From Bacteroidota bacterium (GTDB lineage: Bacteria > Bacteroidota > Bacteroidia > M30B66), in NCBI GenBank assembly GCA_947460255.1, contig CANHIS010000017.1:1-50235 (forward strand): a stretch of 50,235 bases of DNA, given 5' to 3'. The position numbers and the translations under genes were made by a program. Positions 17,188 to 25,470 of this stretch are shown one piece after another (positions within the stretch are counted from its first letter, which is position 1; every line of letters starts with the position of its first letter). The notes beneath the pieces were generated by a model, which made no database searches, had not been told where the DNA came from, and saw only the letters and a program-made list of their open reading frames with translations.

Positions 17188-17643
17188 ATGAAAGCAATCT
17201 ATAAAATGGCAATTCCTGCATTGGCACTTATGCTAGCAGCGTCTTGCGATACGAAAAAAGATGGCGTTACTGCCGATATGGTAACCAATTCTGCCTCAGC
17301 AGATGGTAAAGAAAACGTACCCGTTTCTAGTATTAAATTCGAACTCGACACTTTCCAATTTGGCGAAGTGATGGAAGGCGAAAAAGTTTCTCACGCATTT
17401 AAATTCACCAATACAGGTTCTAACGACCTAATCATCAGCAATGCCAATGGCTCATGCGGATGTACAGTACCTGAATGGCCTAAGCAACCAATTCCTCCAG
17501 GTGGATCAGGATCTATCGATGTTGTTTTTGATTCAAAAGGCAAACCGGGTAGCGCGAAGAAATCAGTTACCGTTTTCGCAAACACAGAGCCTGCAACACA
17601 CAAACTTTTCGTGGTTGGTAATGTAAAACCAGCCGAAAAATAA
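17188..17643 (+). CDS. DUF1573 lipoprotein
   Basis: The 151-residue protein has a lipoprotein signal with Cys20 (LMLAASC) and one DUF1573 immunoglobulin-like domain. That domain shows the typical opening '[20 protein letters not shown]', then '[20 protein letters not shown]' and '[15 protein letters not shown]'. The family is abundant in Bacteroidota and thought to be a periplasmic or surface beta-sandwich (ASH-like); its function is unknown. The start at 17188 is supported by the promoter box upstream and by the signal peptide. The next gene, yajC, follows after 23 bp, the usual order in this phylum. Confidence 0.88.
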   Translation: MKAIYKMAIPALALMLAASCDTKKDGVTADMVTNSASADGKENVPVSSIKFELDTFQFGEVMEGEKVSHAFKFTNTGSNDLIISNANGSCGCTVPEWPKQPIPPGGSGSIDVVFDSKGKPGSAKKSVTVFANTEPATHKLFVVGNVKPAEK

Positions 17644-17666
17644 TTACTCAATACCACAACACATAC

Positions 17667-17990
17667 ATGACAACTATTTTCCCTTTTTTGATGATGGGCG
17701 GTAACGGACAAAGTAGCCTTGCTTCTCTTTTACCAATGGTGCTTATCATCGTGGTTTTTTACTTCTTCATGATTCGTCCGCAGATGAAAAAAGCCAAAGA
17801 AGCCAAACAATTTCGCGAAGGCCTTAAGAAAGGCGATAAGGTTGTTACCATTGGCGGTGTGCACGGTAAAATTGTAGAGGTTTCTGAAACAACTTTCGTG
17901 ATTGAAACCGAAGGTGGTGGAAAACTACGCATCGAGAAATCAGCTGTATCTTCAGGCGCTCCAGGAGAACAGCTTCAGGCAGCTAAATAA
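17667..17990 (+). CDS. yajC: Preprotein translocase accessory subunit YajC
   Basis: The 107-residue protein has a single membrane helix near the N-terminus ('[24 protein letters not shown]', about 24-47) followed by the cytoplasmic domain '[21 protein letters not shown]'. These are the classic YajC signatures. It associates with SecDF and the SecYEG translocon. The stop codon is 8 bp before the ybbR ATG. A strong hairpin lies in the start of that next gene and could end the yajC transcript. Confidence 0.95.
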   Translation: MTTIFPFLMMGGNGQSSLASLLPMVLIIVVFYFFMIRPQMKKAKEAKQFREGLKKGDKVVTIGGVHGKIVEVSETTFVIETEGGGKLRIEKSAVSSGAPGEQLQAAK

Positions 17991-17998
17991 ATTTCAAA

Positions 17999-18982
17999 AT
18001 GGGCCGAACGAAATCCACACAGATTTGGCGTTCGGCCCTTTTTAATAGGCGGAAAATCATTGTTTTTCTGCTTTGCCTTGCTGTATCGGCTTTGTTGTGG
18101 TTGTTGTTGGCCTTTAATGGCTTCTACTCCACTCGCTTTGCTGTACCTGTAAAATACATCAATATGCCCATCGATCATGTGTTGATGGAAAGTTTACCCA
18201 AGCAAGCCGATATAGAGGTTTCGGGTAGCGGTTTTCATTTGCTCACTTACCGGATGCGGCCGCAGCTGGCAGAAATCATTATTGACGGCAGAAATATTGG
18301 CACTATGCCGGCTGGTGAAAAGAACGGGTCTTTTCTCACTACCTTGCATGCTATCGATTATTTCAATCGTTTACACGGCGATATCAAGGCGCTCAATATT
18401 TTTCCTGATACAATCTTCTTCAACTTCTTTAATCGGGGCTACAACAAAGTCCCAGTTCAAGTGAGTAGCTTCTTAGAATTTGTAGAACAACATGGCTTAG
18501 TCGACAGCCTAACTATTAAACCCGACTCAATCACCATTACTGGTCCTATCGAGCTCACCGGAAAAATCGAAAAAGTAGAAACCGATCCATTAATTCTAAC
18601 CAACCTCAATAAATCAGGTTCATACAATTTAAAAGTAAAACCACCGCACCCAGAAATTTCTTTCGAGCCAGCAGAAGTGGCAGTGCATCTAGAAATAGAC
18701 CGATTTACGGAAGCCAATGTTGAAGTACCTGTATTTATCGAACACCTCATTCAGCGTGATAGTGTGAATGTTTTACCTCAAACGGTGCAAGTGGTGTTTC
18801 AGGTTGCATTAAGAAACTACAAGAAAATTAAATCAGAAGACTTCCTAATTGTAGCTGATGTAAATGACCTAAAAGTGCAGAAAGGTGGTCGCTTGATTTT
18901 AAAGGTGAAGAAGGCTCCGAATTACGCAAAGCAAATCCGGTTAAAACCCGAAAGTGTCGAAACTATCATCCGGAAACGCTGA
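17999..18982 (+). CDS. YbbR-domain protein (CdaR-like)
   Basis: The 327-residue protein has one N-terminal membrane helix (about 19-39, 'IIVFLLCLAVSALLWLLLAF') and an extracytoplasmic region with YbbR-type repeats (patterns 'PVKYINMP', 'IEVSGSGFHLL', 'PDSITITGPIELTGKIEKVE', 'VEVPVFIEHL'). In Firmicutes the YbbR protein CdaR regulates the diadenylate cyclase; in Bacteroidota the gene sits between yajC and coaE as here, and its role is not defined. The ATG at 17999 is the only usable start. Its first 15 codons form a perfect terminator hairpin, which is unusual. Confidence 0.85.
   Translation: MGRTKSTQIWRSALFNRRKIIVFLLCLAVSALLWLLLAFNGFYSTRFAVPVKYINMPIDHVLMESLPKQADIEVSGSGFHLLTYRMRPQLAEIIIDGRNIGTMPAGEKNGSFLTTLHAIDYFNRLHGDIKALNIFPDTIFFNFFNRGYNKVPVQVSSFLEFVEQHGLVDSLTIKPDSITITGPIELTGKIEKVETDPLILTNLNKSGSYNLKVKPPHPEISFEPAEVAVHLEIDRFTEANVEVPVFIEHLIQRDSVNVLPQTVQVVFQVALRNYKKIKSEDFLIVADVNDLKVQKGGRLILKVKKAPNYAKQIRLKPESVETIIRKR
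18001..18043 (+). terminator. Intrinsic terminator inside the start of ybbR
   Basis: GGGCCGAACG (18001-18010) pairs perfectly with CGTTCGGCCC (18029-18038). The loop contains a second pairing (AAATC with GATTT), and TTTTT follows at 18039-18043. It is placed 10 bp after the yajC stop but within codons 1-15 of ybbR. Ribosomes starting on ybbR would unfold it. Confidence 0.85.
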
Positions 18983-19018
18983 TTTCACAGTGCTTTTCGT
19001 TCATCAAATTGAACAAAC

Positions 19019-19603
19019 ATGAAAAAAATCGGACTCACTGGAGGCATTGGATCAGGAAAATCGACCATCGCAGAAATATTCAAGATTTTAAATGTGCCGG
19101 TGTACAATTCAGACGAACGCGCTAAAGTCTTGATGAATAAAAATCATCAATTAATAAAGGAAATTACCCAGATTTTTGGTACCAGTATTTACCAAGATGG
19201 GGCACTCAACAGAGCAGAATTGGGAGCAATTGTTTTTAAAAACCCAGAACTTTTAAAACGATTAAACGCTGTTGTGCATCCTGCTGTGGGCAATGATTTT
19301 AATGAATGGTGCGCTTTACAAAACACGCATTATGTAATTAAAGAAGCTGCGATTATTTTTGAAACAGGAATTGAAAAATCGTTGGATGGTGTAATTGCTG
19401 TAACAGCACCTGAAACACTTCGAATGCAAAGAGTAATGCAGCGCCCCGGCATGACTGAAGCATTGATTAAAGACCGCATGAAAAATCAGTTCTCTTCTGT
19501 AGAGCTTGAAAAAAGGGCAAATTGGGTTATCAAAAACGATGAAACCGAGTTGGTGATTCAACAGGTATTGCGCATTCATGAGGAATTGATGAAGACTTCA
19601 TAA
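19019..19603 (+). CDS. coaE: Dephospho-CoA kinase
   Basis: The 194-residue cytoplasmic kinase catalyses the last step of coenzyme A synthesis. It has the P-loop 'GLTGGIGSGKST' (5-16), the CoA-binding 'VYNSDERAK' segment (31-39) and 'HPAV' (near 86), and the lid-type 'RMKNQFSSVELEKRANWVI' (158-176). Length and motifs are normal for the family. It follows ybbR by 36 bp, completing the DUF1573-yajC-ybbR-coaE order that is typical of Bacteroidota. Confidence 0.95.
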   Translation: MKKIGLTGGIGSGKSTIAEIFKILNVPVYNSDERAKVLMNKNHQLIKEITQIFGTSIYQDGALNRAELGAIVFKNPELLKRLNAVVHPAVGNDFNEWCALQNTHYVIKEAAIIFETGIEKSLDGVIAVTAPETLRMQRVMQRPGMTEALIKDRMKNQFSSVELEKRANWVIKNDETELVIQQVLRIHEELMKTS

Positions 19604-19646
19604 ACCTGAAAAATCCTACTTACCTTGAGCAAATAAAATCTTTCCC

Positions 19647-21140
19647 ATGAAATTGCTCGACATCCAACAAATCAGGCAAGCAGATCAATTCACGATTTCA
19701 ACAGAAGGCATTCAATCTATCGATTTGATGGAACGCGCTGCTGAACAATGCTGCAATTGGATTTTGAACAATGTTGGGTATAAATCGCCTTTCGTGGTGC
19801 TGTGTGGACCGGGAAACAATGGTGGCGATGGATTAGCAATTGCAAGAATTTTGGCACTCGCTTCAATTGAAGTACGTGTACTGATTTTAGATGCCGAAAA
19901 ACACAGTGATGATTATTTAATTAATCTAGAACGATTATCAAAAACTAAAGTAAAATCTAGTGTTTTAACTGTTCATGAAATTCAACATGTATCGCCTGAA
20001 GAAATTGTTGTGGATGCATTGTTTGGGTCTGGATTTAGCAATAAAAACAGTGAAACACTAAACGAAATCATCAAGCAAATCAACCTAAAAGCCAATTTCA
20101 AAATAGCAATTGATTTGCCCAGCGTATTGCAAGGAGAATCCATTCCTTCGCCCGATGATGTTGTTTTGAAAGCCTCAATTACCTTGTGCTTTCACAAACC
20201 AAGATTGGCATTTTTCTTCCCTGAAGCAGCCCGTTTCGTTGGACAATGGGAAATCATCGACATAGGTTTGAAAGAAGAAAGATCATCGGGTTTCGATCGG
20301 TATTTGATCACGGCAAACGAAGTAAAATCTTGGTTGCCTGGAAGACCTAAGTTTTCTCACAAGGGCATCTATGGCCACACGTTGATCGTTGGAGCCTCCC
20401 ACGGGATGGCAGGCGCTATGATACTAGCCACAAAAGCAGCAATTAGATCCGGCACAGGAAAAGTAAGCGCTTATGTTCCTAAATCGGCAGTATTGCCGCT
20501 GCAAATTGGCGTCCCAGAAGCTATGTGTATTGCATCTGATGGAGAATTTTATATCGAAGGAAGTTTCAATCCTGAAGCTTTTCAAGCCATCGGATTTGGT
20601 GTTGGTGCTGGCACAAAAGAAGAAACAGCGAAAGTCCTCAAAGCGTTGATTCAAAATGCCAAATGTCCATTGGTGATAGACGCTGATGGCTTGAACATCT
20701 TGGCAGAGAATCCCACTTGGCTAGCATTTCTTCCACCATTTACGATCCTCACTCCACATCCCGGTGAATTAGATCGAATAGTGGGAAAATCGGTTAATAC
20801 CTTCGAACGTTGGCAAAAAGCCATGGAATTGAGCATGAAAACAAATGCCATCGTGGTGCTCAAAGGCGCACACACTGCTATTTGTTTACCGAACGGAAAA
20901 TGTTGGTTTAATTCATCTGGAAATCCTGGTATGGCTACTGCTGGAAGTGGCGATGTTTTAACCGGAGTTATTTCAGCATTGTGTGCCCAAGGCTTTCCTC
21001 CTGAACAGTCAGCTATAATTGGCGTCTTCGTTCATGGAAAAGCTGGAGATTATGCTGCACAAGAAAACGGAATGGCCGGATTAATTGCCTCCGATATTGT
21101 GAATTGTTTGGGTAAAGTTTGGAAGGAATTTGATCGTTGA
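19647..21140 (+). CDS. nnrD: Bifunctional NAD(P)H-hydrate epimerase / ADP-dependent dehydratase
   Basis: The 497-residue protein fuses both NAD(P)HX repair activities. The N-terminal YjeF_N epimerase domain (about 1-210) contains 'CGPGNNGGDGLAIARIL' (53-69). The C-terminal ribokinase-like dehydratase domain (about 225-495) contains 'GIYGHTLIVGAS' and the catalytic 'ATAGSGDVLTG' with Asp436. The enzyme repairs hydrated NADH and NADPH using ADP or ATP in the cytoplasm. The length matches the usual fused form. It starts 43 bp after coaE and may share its transcript. Confidence 0.95.
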   Translation: MKLLDIQQIRQADQFTISTEGIQSIDLMERAAEQCCNWILNNVGYKSPFVVLCGPGNNGGDGLAIARILALASIEVRVLILDAEKHSDDYLINLERLSKTKVKSSVLTVHEIQHVSPEEIVVDALFGSGFSNKNSETLNEIIKQINLKANFKIAIDLPSVLQGESIPSPDDVVLKASITLCFHKPRLAFFFPEAARFVGQWEIIDIGLKEERSSGFDRYLITANEVKSWLPGRPKFSHKGIYGHTLIVGASHGMAGAMILATKAAIRSGTGKVSAYVPKSAVLPLQIGVPEAMCIASDGEFYIEGSFNPEAFQAIGFGVGAGTKEETAKVLKALIQNAKCPLVIDADGLNILAENPTWLAFLPPFTILTPHPGELDRIVGKSVNTFERWQKAMELSMKTNAIVVLKGAHTAICLPNGKCWFNSSGNPGMATAGSGDVLTGVISALCAQGFPPEQSAIIGVFVHGKAGDYAAQENGMAGLIASDIVNCLGKVWKEFDR

Positions 21141-21182
21141 AACAATAATTAAATTATTGGACTAATTTAAAAAAATGAAACA

Positions 21183-21725
21183 ATGAAGTTGCTAGTTCTA
21201 TTGCTTACTTTCTTTACAATAAGCTGTAATCATTCTGATGATTCAATAACTGCGAATAAGCCACAAGCCATTGTTTATAGTAAAAAAGACTCAGTCATAC
21301 ACCCCAAAAATAATATTGAAAAAAAAGCAGAAAATACAATACCACAAAAAATTGAAAAGAAAAAATATTTGGGAATGAATGAAGAAAAGCCTGAATCAAT
21401 GGCCTTAACTGGAGAATCCTATAGTGATAAAAACTGGAATGGTAAACCAATTAATCAACAAGTAATTCTAACTCAAAAAGCTTTAAATGAATTTCCAGAT
21501 ACGCTCAAGAAAATTGCCATTAGTCTTTATGAATCCTATGAAAGTAGATTCCCAAGAGCAATTGCCGATAATTTTGAAAAAGGCATTTCCAAAGAAATCA
21601 TTTATTACCCTGAAAAATTGATCTTTGATTTTGAATTGTTTGAGAACACAAATTCAAAAAAGTTTTATAGCAAAAAAGCCATCACAGTTAAACGTGACTT
21701 CAATGGAAAGTTAACAACTGAATAA
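21183..21725 (+). CDS. Hypothetical lipoprotein
   Basis: The 180-residue protein has a short lipoprotein signal with Cys15 (FFTISC), a Lys- and Asn-rich linker (about 20-70), and a C-terminal domain (about 95-178) with 'ALNEFPDTLKKIAISLYESYESR', whose first part is helical, and beta-rich 'IYYPEKLIFDFELF' after it. I recognise no family. The base composition is more AT-rich than in the core genes to its left, as for the whole block up to 26 kb. Confidence 0.65.
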   Translation: MKLLVLLLTFFTISCNHSDDSITANKPQAIVYSKKDSVIHPKNNIEKKAENTIPQKIEKKKYLGMNEEKPESMALTGESYSDKNWNGKPINQQVILTQKALNEFPDTLKKIAISLYESYESRFPRAIADNFEKGISKEIIYYPEKLIFDFELFENTNSKKFYSKKAITVKRDFNGKLTTE

Positions 21726-21882
21726 TTGCTATAATACATTGTTGAACGACTTTTAAATCATGTCTATTCTTAGCATGAGCATGTTTTTAGAAATTACTCA
21801 CTTACAAATGTAAATTTGAAATAGGAACCCAGAAAAGTATCAAACAACAATTCAATTTTACGACAAGAAATCTGGATGAATA

Positions 21883-22959
21883 ATGAAAATGCAACCATTA
21901 AAAATGAAACTCTTTACATTTCTAATCATCATTCTTTTTAGCGTTGCATGCACAGCCCCGATTAGCAAAGAATTGCCCAATGAAAATGATCATCCTAAAA
22001 TGATTAAAACCATTGGAAATCCCAATTACGGCAATGTAAATTGTATTCTTCAAGACAAAGCTGGCATTCTTTGGTTTGGTACTACAGAAAACGGCCTTTA
22101 TTCCTATGATGGAAAATCGTTCAAGCGTTTCCTCATAGCTGACGGACTGAACAGCAACGAAGTGTATTGTTTATTTGAAGACAATTCCGGCATAATGTGG
22201 ATAGGGACCGGCACAGGACTTTGTATTTATGATGGTAAAACTTTTTCAGAAATCAAGATTCCACTGCCAAAAAATCTACCTCCAAATGAAAATCCTGTTT
22301 ACTTAAACAAACATTGGGTGTACTGTATCATTCAAGCTAAAAACGGCCATCTGTGGTTTGCTACAATTGATGGCGTCTACATTTACGATGGAAAATCTTT
22401 TACTCATTTTGAAATCAATGAGGCAGAAAATGGCTTTTTGACCAAGTCGGATAAAGCAGAGCGAATATTAGAAGACAATGCCGGAAATATTTGGTTTGGA
22501 AATAGAACAAACAAAGGTGTATTTCGCTACGATAGAAAATCTATGACCAATCTTTCACTAGGTATTTTATATCAAAATGGCCCTAAGCCTAAACCAACTG
22601 AATGGGGATGGCCTCAATTACAGGATAAAAAAGGAAATATTTGGTTTAGCAATTGGGGTGGTGCATACAAATATGATGGTAAATCAATTACCACTTTCAC
22701 AAAAGAAGATGGGCTTCCGGGGATGGTAGCAAAAATCATGGAAGACAAAAATGGAAATCTTTGGTTCGGTGGCGATGGCATTTGCCGCTATGATGGAAAT
22801 TCCTTCACGTGCTTTACAGAAAAGAACGGACTAAACACAAGTGGAGTTTGGTCGATTCTTGAAGACAATAGAGGAAATATTTGGGTTGGAACAAGAGAAA
22901 CTGGGCTTTTTCTTTTCGACGGAAATAAATTTATTTCTTATTCGGAATTCAATAAATAG
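21883..22959 (+). CDS. Secreted lipoprotein forming a seven-bladed propeller (paralogue)
   Basis: The 358-residue protein has a lipoprotein signal (Cys23 from this start, FSVAC) and seven Reg_prop repeats with the signature 'DxxGNIWFGxxxxGxxxYDGKSF'. Positions of the seven signature blocks run from about residue 60 to 340. As with the gene at 3964-5106, no kinase or membrane domain follows. A second ATG at 21904 would also give a good signal peptide. The two genes share the phrase structure of each blade, so they are paralogues, although separated by 17 kb. Function unknown. Confidence 0.85.
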   Translation: MKMQPLKMKLFTFLIIILFSVACTAPISKELPNENDHPKMIKTIGNPNYGNVNCILQDKAGILWFGTTENGLYSYDGKSFKRFLIADGLNSNEVYCLFEDNSGIMWIGTGTGLCIYDGKTFSEIKIPLPKNLPPNENPVYLNKHWVYCIIQAKNGHLWFATIDGVYIYDGKSFTHFEINEAENGFLTKSDKAERILEDNAGNIWFGNRTNKGVFRYDRKSMTNLSLGILYQNGPKPKPTEWGWPQLQDKKGNIWFSNWGGAYKYDGKSITTFTKEDGLPGMVAKIMEDKNGNLWFGGDGICRYDGNSFTCFTEKNGLNTSGVWSILEDNRGNIWVGTRETGLFLFDGNKFISYSEFNK

Positions 22960-23125
22960 ATCAACAAGAAATAACCTTATTGCATGCATACATACATTTT
23001 ATAAATGAATTTCTCAAAGCCAATTTATATAAATAATCATCAGCTTTATTTTGAGCATTTTATTTCTAAAGAATAACTTGAAATCATTGACACTAGTTTA
23101 ACCCTGAAAAAACAATTTAGAATTT

Positions 23126-24367
23126 ATGAAGTCCTCAATAACTGTTGTTTTACTATTTCTACTTTCGAGTATTTACGGACAAAACAACGACTATAGAGTA
23201 TTTTTAGATAGTGCTAAGACTTTGTTTTACAGCGAAGATAACATTGATCAAGAAAAACTCAAGCAGTCTAAATACTACCATGTTGTTTCTTTGCTTGAAA
23301 AGGCAATTGAGTTAAATCCTGAAAGTTCTGAGGTAAGGTATTTCTTAGGCTACGCCTACAGCAGATTAAACGCAAGCGACGGACATGGAATGATCGCCAT
23401 GAATTTAGACTTGGTTTATAAGTCTAGTGAACAGTTTCAAAAAACAATTGAACTTACGCCAAAATATTCTGATGAAATAGTAATCCTCGACCCATATTCA
23501 AAATTATCAGCCGAATGGGGATCAATGGCAATGAGCTACTGGCATAACAACAAAATAGATTCCGCAATTTGGGCATTTGGAGAAGGAAAAAGACGAGGCG
23601 GTTTCAGCGATTTTATTCTTGAGATGAACAGAGGTGTACTTGATGCTTGCGCCCCAAACTCAATTCTTATTTCATCGGGCGATAACTTCAGCATACCGCT
23701 CTGGTATTTGCAGATAAAAGAAAATTACAGAACAGATGTTAGTGTTGTTGATGTAAGCTTATTAAATACCAATTGGTACCCTGCTTTTTTATCTAAAACA
23801 AAATCAATTTCCTTTGATCTGCCAGATGAAACATTAGACACAATTGAATATATAAAATGGGTAGACTCTACAATTACAATTGAGAATTTTTCATGGACTG
23901 TAAAACCAAGTTATTCCGACCAATATTTATTGCGCGGTGATAGAGTGTTTCTAAGTTTACTCAAACAAAATAAATTTCAACGAGAATTGTATTTCACCAT
24001 TGCGTTCATGGAAGCCAGCCGACTAAGTTTGAAGGATTACCTAACTCCTCTACTGAATGTTGATAAACTTACCATATCCAACGATAAAACTCAGTCAAAT
24101 GAAGACTATAAATCATCCATAAAAAACACTCTACAAAAGTCCCAATATTTAAATTTAAATAGTCAGGATGAACTCAAGTTATTCGATAATTTTCGTTACA
24201 ATATTTTAGGTCAAATCAATGATTACTGGGATATAAACGAAAAGAAAAAAGCCAAAGAACTCATTATATTATTAGATGAATTTGCTCATGAAGACAAAAT
24301 CCCATTTCATAATATCGAAGGGAAAGAGTATGCCAATTACATTAGAAAAAAAATAAAGAAAAATTAA
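23126..24367 (+). CDS. Secreted TPR protein with a domain resembling the tail of DUF2723 proteins
   Basis: The 413-residue protein has a signal peptide (residues 1-19, ending IYGQ). TPR-like helices lie at about 50-115 ('HVVSLLEKAIELNPESSEVRY' start, 'QFQKTIELTPKYSDE'). The stretch around 180-215 ('LISSGDNFSIPLWYLQ', 'RTDVSVVDVSLLNTNWYP') closely resembles the 'GDND-FPLWY...RTDVRVVNLSLLNTDWY' region of the large DUF2723 membrane glycosyltransferase-like proteins of Bacteroidota. The membrane part of that family is absent here. Role unknown. Confidence 0.7.
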   Translation: MKSSITVVLLFLLSSIYGQNNDYRVFLDSAKTLFYSEDNIDQEKLKQSKYYHVVSLLEKAIELNPESSEVRYFLGYAYSRLNASDGHGMIAMNLDLVYKSSEQFQKTIELTPKYSDEIVILDPYSKLSAEWGSMAMSYWHNNKIDSAIWAFGEGKRRGGFSDFILEMNRGVLDACAPNSILISSGDNFSIPLWYLQIKENYRTDVSVVDVSLLNTNWYPAFLSKTKSISFDLPDETLDTIEYIKWVDSTITIENFSWTVKPSYSDQYLLRGDRVFLSLLKQNKFQRELYFTIAFMEASRLSLKDYLTPLLNVDKLTISNDKTQSNEDYKSSIKNTLQKSQYLNLNSQDELKLFDNFRYNILGQINDYWDINEKKKAKELIILLDEFAHEDKIPFHNIEGKEYANYIRKKIKKN

Positions 24368-24421
24368 TTCAAGAAAATATATTGATATCGGAGTCTCCGA
24401 AGTAATAATTCCTTTCGTTAA

Positions 24422-24484
24422 AAGGGTTTCAGAACTCGAATGTATTAAGCAGAATAAAATTTTTCAAGCCTCTTGAGATTTTTA
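24422..24484. repeat. Left 63-bp direct repeat flanking the toxin-antitoxin unit
   Basis: It matches 25370-25432 at 59 of 63 positions in the same orientation (shared start AAGGGTTTCAGAACTCGA, shared middle GTATTAAGCAGAATAAAATT). The copies are 948 bp apart and the toxin-antitoxin pair is the only coding content between them. Confidence 0.9.
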
Positions 24485-24533
24485 GTACCGCAAATGCACT
24501 CGTTTAGAAATATAGCTACTAGGGTTTGACCAT

Positions 24534-24989
24534 TTAAAAAAGACATTTCTTTATATAATTATATCCTTGTAATAAACTATAATTAAAGCACATTTCATCT
24601 GGCGTTAAAACTGCAATTTCACTGGTTTTAAAATCCTTTATATTTCTTGTTACAATATAGTTTATTCCAGCAACAGAAGAGGCACAAAGAATTTGGACAG
24701 CATCCTCAAAGTCTTTATGATTTGAGCGTAATCCTTTTCTTAAAATATCAAGATCGACTGGAATTACATGAAGAAATTCAAGAAGATTGAAAAGAATATT
24801 TCTGAGTTCTTTTTCATCCACATATTTCTTCAATAGGTAATGCGTAGTAGCGATTGAATGAGAAGATGTGAAAAGTTGGGTTTTGTTTTTCCCTGAACTT
24901 CTGAAAATTTCAATTGCGTGTTTACTGAAAGGTTTTCTGTCTGCAATTAAATCGACTAAAATATTAGTATCAAGAAATATTTTTATCAT
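24534..24989 (-). CDS. PIN-domain ribonuclease toxin (VapC-like)
   Basis: The 151-residue protein is a PIN-fold nuclease. The first acidic residue is in 'IFLDTNILVDLI' (Asp7), a second pair is in 'HKDFEDAVQIL' (Glu95, Asp96) and the last are in 'VTRNIKDF' (Asn116, Asp119). This arrangement is typical of PIN toxins that cut RNA. The ATG overlaps the antitoxin stop by one base (TAATG), which fits coupled translation of a toxin-antitoxin operon. The protein continues about 20 residues beyond the PIN core with a tail of unknown use. Confidence 0.88.
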   Translation of the reverse strand: MIKIFLDTNILVDLIADRKPFSKHAIEIFRSSGKNKTQLFTSSHSIATTHYLLKKYVDEKELRNILFNLLEFLHVIPVDLDILRKGLRSNHKDFEDAVQILCASSVAGINYIVTRNIKDFKTSEIAVLTPDEMCFNYSLLQGYNYIKKCLF

Positions 24990-25231
24990 TACAAATGTTT
25001 CTTTTCAATTGCTGACCGTAATTCTTTCTCGTCGTCAAATTCTGCAGGTAGTTTGACTGATCCTACCAAATTCTTGAGTTTTGGAGATAAATCCGAATTG
25101 TTGCTTTCTTCTGTAATGTTTGCAAGGTAGCTCTCAATCAATTCAGATAGACTTCTCCCAGTTTTTTTTGCATAAGATTTAGCTCTTTCAATAACAGTCT
25201 TTTCGACAGTCAATGTCAGTTTAGTTGTCAT
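24989..25231 (-). CDS. DUF6364-type antitoxin partner
   Basis: The 80-residue protein starts with 'TTKLTLTVEKTVIERAKSYAKKTGRSLSELIESYL', the beta-helix-helix pattern of ribbon-helix-helix DNA-binding antitoxins (DUF6364 group). A variable, acidic C-terminal half would bind the toxin. It precedes the PIN toxin gene and overlaps it by one base. Antitoxins of this kind usually repress their own promoter; a candidate -7 box (TATCATTG, one mismatch) lies upstream on the minus strand near 25250. Confidence 0.85.
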   Translation of the reverse strand: MTTKLTLTVEKTVIERAKSYAKKTGRSLSELIESYLANITEESNNSDLSPKLKNLVGSVKLPAEFDDEKELRSAIEKKHL

Positions 25232-25369
25232 GATACGTGCTTTAGAAACAATGATACTTATTTTGTATTTTGTTCGTAGTAAAAAAATGAAAAACTATAA
25301 TTGTAGTGTTTCAAGTATACACATTTGCCTATTGTACCGTATTCCAAAATTTACCTAGGGTTGCGCTGT

Positions 25370-25432
25370 AAGGGTTTCAGAACTCGATTGTATTAAGCAG
25401 AATAAAATTTTTCAAGCATCTTGAGACTTCTA
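25370..25432. repeat. Right 63-bp direct repeat flanking the toxin-antitoxin unit
   Basis: This is the second copy of the repeat at 24422-24484. Within it a short stem (GTTTCA with TGAGAC) can form around an AT-rich centre, so the transcript could fold. It ends 38 bp before the stop of the DUF2233 gene. Confidence 0.9.
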
Positions 25433-25470
25433 AGTCCACAAAAAGCCCACATTGCGAAAAGCAGCTGTTA

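Noticed and set aside
24534-25231. Complete mobile element with its own transposase
   Set aside because: Direct repeats surround the toxin-antitoxin pair, but no recombinase, terminal inverted repeats or target duplication were found.
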